DNA from: Planctomycetota bacterium
GTDB taxonomy: Bacteria > Planctomycetota > Phycisphaerae > Phycisphaerales > SM1A02
NCBI GenBank assembly: GCA_021414025.1
Contig: JAIOPG010000002.1
Location: forward strand, 1-64,000
Direction: 5' to 3'
DNA length: 64,000 nucleotides
Shown here piece by piece: positions 60,880-64,000 of the stretch. Positions within the stretch are counted from its first letter, which is position 1; each line of letters begins with the position of its first letter. The notes beneath the pieces were generated by a model, which was given only the letters and a program-made list of their open reading frames with translations, made no database searches and was not told the origin of the DNA. Both the position numbers and the translations under genes were made by a program.

Positions 60880-62904
60880 TCACGCTCCGGCAGACTTCAC
60901 ACCGGCACGAGGATCAAGCAGCGCCGCGCCGAAGTCGAAGAATCCGCGGAACTGGATGCCGAGCACGTCGAAGTTCGCGTCCGCACTCTCGACGGTCGGC
61001 TCTTCCTTGCCATTGAGGAACACGAGTTCGGCGACGGCGCCATCCTTCGTGTCGGGCAGCAGGTAGAACGCGGTCGAGCTGGCGCCGGTGAACGAGGTGT
61101 TGCCCAGGTACGCGCTGCAGACTGGGTTGAACTTGGCCTTGTGAGGATTGTTCGTCGGAATCTTCGTGCTGGCGGTGGTGTCCTGGACGAACTGCGAATC
61201 GAACAGGGCGATGGCCATGCCCTCCAACGCCGTCGGCACCAGGAGTGTCTTGGGCTGAATCCCGGTGGGCTTGCCAGCCTTCGTCACCTGGTCTCGGAAC
61301 TTCTGCAGAGCCGCGCTGGCGCCTGCGATTCCGAGCGCTGAACCCGCGCCGGAAATGTAGTTCTTGTTGTTCGTGGTGAAGAACGACGAGTTGTCCAAGA
61401 ACTTTGCCCATGCGATCTCGTTGAGCGACTGAGCACCCATGCGGCCGAGATCCTGCGGAACCCCGGTCAGTGCCTCAAGATCGTCATTGATGATGGCCTG
61501 GCGATCGACGCTGAACAGCTTGCCGTAGGTGTCGGCCTTGTTCGGGAACGAGTCTTCAGACGCGGTTGCGTGCTTGAGCTGGCCACCTGCGGCAACCTTC
61601 TCGAACGATCCACCCATCGTCATGCGATAAGAGGTCGTTGTCTTGAAATCGTTGACTCGGCGGGTGGCGAATACCATTCGCCATACCTGCTCGACCGATG
61701 TGAAGCCTGCCAGCAGGGCCTTGTTGGACACAGCAGACAGAATTCCGCTGAGGCTCGCCGTGCTGAACGCGGCGCGAAGAACTTGCTCCAGGCCGCCCTG
61801 ACGCAGCGAGCGACATTGGAATCCTCCTTCGGCCGCGGCCATGAGCAGAAGCTCCTGGAGGCCCAAGCCGTGCCGGAACGATGATGCGGCCGCTTCAAGC
61901 ACCTGCGGCTTGAACGCCTTCTCCATGTTGGGAATCTTGCCGCTTTGGCAGAGGGCGGCCACGATCACCTCGGAGGTGATGTTGCTGTCCTTGGCGTGAA
62001 TTGCAGGGCCGCCCATGGTCGGGCGCGAAGCGCGCATCACCTCGAGCTCGGTCTTGTCTGCATCCCAGCCTTCCAAGATCGCCTTGGGGGCAATGGTGGG
62101 ATCTGCACCGGCGCAAAGCCGGTTAATGTCGGCGACTCGCTTGGCTTCCGCCGCGAACAAGCGGCGCGATGCCTGGATGGACTCCCCCGCGGTCGATGGC
62201 GCGGGGTTGTTCGGGGACGGCGGATTTCCACCTGCAGGAATACCGGCGGGTTCGGCGGCTGGATCCACCTCGGGATCGGTCCCTGCGGGATCGATCTCCG
62301 GGTCAGTTCCGGCGGGGTTGGAGGCGGTGATTTTCTTTGAGGTCTTGAGCTGGGGCATGGGGTTCTTTCTGGTCGCGGCGACCTTTGCTGAGGCGCCGTC
62401 ATCGGCACCGATTGAGACGAAGGAGATTTCCGCCAAGCTGGATTGCCTGGCGATGTAGACGGGGCCCTCGAATGTTTGTCCGTTGGCGGTGGCGCTGGCG
62501 CCGGCCTCGACGAATTCAAGGGAGTGGACTGGAGCTTGGATCGATGCCTGCCACGGGTATCCGTTGGCTGAGCTGTTGGTAACCATTTCCGCGGCGGGCG
62601 TGGCTCCGCTGATCAATCCGGAAACGGAGAGATCGGTCGCGGTCTTGCTCACCTTGTCGGTGTGACCAACGATCTGCATGCGATCGTGCTCAAGCCAGAC
62701 CGGGAAAGTTTGCCCGTCGATCTGCAGGCCAGCCAAGTCGCAGACGCACGGGTAGTCCCAGTAAGCCATGTAGAGCAGGCCGCCGGAGTAGGCGAGCATG
62801 TCGAACTTCTTGAGCTTGGAGTCGGTGCCGCCAGCGGAGACAATCGCCGTCGCCTTCAGGCCGGTCGAAACAATGCGCAGAATCGCGTCCTTTGGTGCCG
62901 GCAT
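60880..62904 (-). CDS. Prohead protease / major capsid protein fusion
   Basis: 674 residues. Residues about 1-180 form a prohead protease of the S78-like type: PVWLEHDRMQIVGH (His), GATPAAEM, and LAEISFVSIGADDGA (Ser). A linker with Asp/Pro repeats (GTDPEIDPAGTDPEVDPA, about 198-220) leads to the HK97-fold capsid domain (about 240-674: QLKHATASEDSFPNKADTYG, RQAIINDDLEALT, ALFDSQFVQDTTA, GIQFRGFFDFG). GGAGG stands seven bases before ATG. Self-cleavage at the linker is expected to release capsid subunits. Confidence 0.88.
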   Translation of the reverse strand: MPAPKDAILRIVSTGLKATAIVSAGGTDSKLKKFDMLAYSGGLLYMAYWDYPCVCDLAGLQIDGQTFPVWLEHDRMQIVGHTDKVSKTATDLSVSGLISGATPAAEMVTNSSANGYPWQASIQAPVHSLEFVEAGASATANGQTFEGPVYIARQSSLAEISFVSIGADDGASAKVAATRKNPMPQLKTSKKITASNPAGTDPEIDPAGTDPEVDPAAEPAGIPAGGNPPSPNNPAPSTAGESIQASRRLFAAEAKRVADINRLCAGADPTIAPKAILEGWDADKTELEVMRASRPTMGGPAIHAKDSNITSEVIVAALCQSGKIPNMEKAFKPQVLEAAASSFRHGLGLQELLLMAAAEGGFQCRSLRQGGLEQVLRAAFSTASLSGILSAVSNKALLAGFTSVEQVWRMVFATRRVNDFKTTTSYRMTMGGSFEKVAAGGQLKHATASEDSFPNKADTYGKLFSVDRQAIINDDLEALTGVPQDLGRMGAQSLNEIAWAKFLDNSSFFTTNNKNYISGAGSALGIAGASAALQKFRDQVTKAGKPTGIQPKTLLVPTALEGMAIALFDSQFVQDTTASTKIPTNNPHKAKFNPVCSAYLGNTSFTGASSTAFYLLPDTKDGAVAELVFLNGKEEPTVESADANFDVLGIQFRGFFDFGAALLDPRAGVKSAGA

Positions 62905-64000
62905 CAGTTGTCCTCCGAAAGTTGTTCGGCTACATCAGCCGGGTCCACGGATGGCTGGTTGGTTCCCGGCAGCGGAAGCGGCGACAGCCCGAGCTTGGCG
63001 AGCCGCTTGACCTCGATGGCGCGCTGCTCGACCTCGGCCTCCCAATCCTTGCCCTGCCGCGCATACTCGGATGCAAGCGTGGTGGTGTTGGATTGCAGGC
63101 GGGTCTGTTGGGCGGTTGCTTCTTTGGCCGGATCGACGTGCTCGAAGCCCGGCCAGAACCACTCACGCGGCTTTCGCTTGAGCAGGCGGGCGCGGCGCGG
63201 GAGAAGATCAGTGACCAAAATCGCTTCGTCGAACCAGGCGTCAAAAACCGGGTTCAGCAAGGTGTCGCCGATGTGATGCTGCTCGACGCGGACGCACTTG
63301 TAGTAGGTCTGCTGGTCGAGCCTGCCCGAGGCATAGTTGTAGCCCGACGAATTTCCGGCGGAGATGTTGAACGGCATGTTCAGGCACCGCGCGATCTCGT
63401 TGAGCACTTCCTTCTTGAACTCGCCGTAGGTGGTGGTCGGCTGCTCGGCCTTGACCTGGCCCATCTTCCAGCCTGCGGGAAGCGTGAGCAGCATGTTGCG
63501 CTCGAGCTCGACCGTGTCCATGGCTCCGATGTCATCGGCGGCGCCATCAGGCGGCACGTCCGATTCAACAGTGCCGGCGAAGTTTGCCGCAGTCTCGGCG
63601 GCGGCGAGCACGGCGAGCGTGTATCGGCGCAGCATCGCAAACAAAGGCAGCGCCGGAGTGATGTCCGGGATGCCGCGGCCCTGGCCGGGTCGATCGCTGC
63701 GGTAATAGTGCAGCACCTTTGAGGCGTCGAACCAATCCCCGTCTTGAGAGAATGACGAGCCAGAACCCGGGTGGGCGGAGAGGATGAAGTATTTGGTCGG
63801 GTTACCGAACTTGTCGTACTTGATGCCGTCGACAGCGGACGGATCGCTGGCGAAATTCCCGGTGGGCTCTGCGCACTGATCCGCCTCGACCAGGCGGATG
63901 TCGAACTTCACCGGACTTTTCAGGTTGTCGTTGCGGGCAAGCACGGCGAAGCACTCGCCGCTTGACGCGCGGGCCATGCGCATCGTCCGCAGCTTTTCGC
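62904..64000 (-). CDS. Phage portal protein (C-terminal part, cut by window)
   Basis: At least 359 residues are visible; the frame stays open to the edge. Lambda-type portal features: NDNLKSPVKFDIRLVEADQC, RGIPDITPALPLFAMLRRYTLA, GNSSGYNYASGRLDQQTYYK and DAWFDEAI. A 12-membered ring for DNA entry and exit at the head vertex. The stop TGA overlaps the capsid gene's ATG. The end is Pro/Asp-rich. Confidence 0.9.
   Translation of the reverse strand, partial: EKLRTMRMARASSGECFAVLARNDNLKSPVKFDIRLVEADQCAEPTGNFASDPSAVDGIKYDKFGNPTKYFILSAHPGSGSSFSQDGDWFDASKVLHYYRSDRPGQGRGIPDITPALPLFAMLRRYTLAVLAAAETAANFAGTVESDVPPDGAADDIGAMDTVELERNMLLTLPAGWKMGQVKAEQPTTTYGEFKKEVLNEIARCLNMPFNISAGNSSGYNYASGRLDQQTYYKCVRVEQHHIGDTLLNPVFDAWFDEAILVTDLLPRRARLLKRKPREWFWPGFEHVDPAKEATAQQTRLQSNTTTLASEYARQGKDWEAEVEQRAIEVKRLAKLGLSPLPLPGTNQPSVDPADVAEQLSEDN

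Larger units (their letters stand above)
44100..64000. mobile_element. Prophage integrated at tRNA-Pro (left part; continues beyond window)
   Basis: From the tRNA-Pro 3' end rightwards: tyrosine integrase, small accessory genes, then a minus-strand virion module in reverse order up to a portal protein that is cut by the window end. Long tape measure, tail tube, G/T chaperone and no sheath indicate a long-tailed, non-contractile (siphovirus-type) particle. Terminase, replication, repressor and attR are not seen and should lie beyond 64,000. Late genes show continuous 1-4-base overlaps, consistent with a functional operon, but one lysozyme-like gene is broken. Confidence 0.93.

Overview
The window is GC-rich, gene-dense bacterial chromosome, most likely from a planctomycete of the Phycisphaerae type. 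Pointers are futalosine-pathway menaquinone synthesis (mqnA), a secreted tandem DUF1080 protein, a PEP-CTERM-like protein tail (PAPGAVALVGL then RRRR), ribosomal proteins with Ala/Lys/Pro-rich tails, a fused ThiD2-ThiE enzyme, and many genes joined by 4-base ATGA overlaps. The assignment is inferred from protein families, not from an rRNA.

Host part (1 to about 44,100). 1-3,944 (minus): partial glyoxalase, rho, psuG and a DEAD-box helicase. 4,003-10,130 (plus): alanine racemase, then a tightly coupled set of FAD oxidoreductase, type III polyketide synthase and mqnA, then a large protein with several helix-turn-helix segments and a sigma-region-4-like end. 10,200-11,250: rplM-rpsI with a clear sigma70-type promoter. 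11,337-15,674: CPBP protease, HNH endonuclease, a TIM-barrel-like protein and the DUF1080 protein. 15,700-17,560: rpsP-trmD-rplS without rimM. 17,600-26,450: site-2 protease, amidohydrolase, lipoprotein, Tat-exported superoxide dismutase, thiE, metallo-beta-lactamase-fold hydrolase, a solitary atpG, a rhodanese-like lipoprotein, and a DsbD-N-like protein next to a redoxin. 26,484-35,795: dnaN, small proteins, LMW phosphatase, rpiB, pepA, mnmG, tRNA-Thr, an HD-GYP sensor and an acetyltransferase. 35,820-42,669 (minus): a complete arnB-arnC-arnA-arnD-arnT operon for adding 4-amino-4-deoxy-L-arabinose to lipid A. An AT-rich intergenic stretch and the PEP-CTERM-like protein close the host part.

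Prophage (about 44,100 to beyond 64,000). A tyrosine integrase abuts and runs into the 3' end of tRNA-Pro(CGG), the probable attachment site. The late module runs on the minus strand: portal, prohead protease/major capsid fusion, DUF2190 decoration protein, head-tail joining, tail terminator, tail tube, tail-assembly chaperone G plus a -1 frame T part, three small membrane or lipoprotein genes that may be for lysis, a gp10-like protein and the tape measure. Then come distal virion proteins, including an extremely cysteine-rich protein and an SGNH/GDSL hydrolase-like protein, and accessory genes (DUF6527, nucleotidyltransferase-like, DUF2335, DUF2188). Two divergent intergenic regions carry the same composite control element, and a secreted lysozyme-like gene is broken. 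Terminase, replication genes, repressor and the other attachment site are not in view. This looks like a little-described planctomycete siphophage and is the most novel part of the window.
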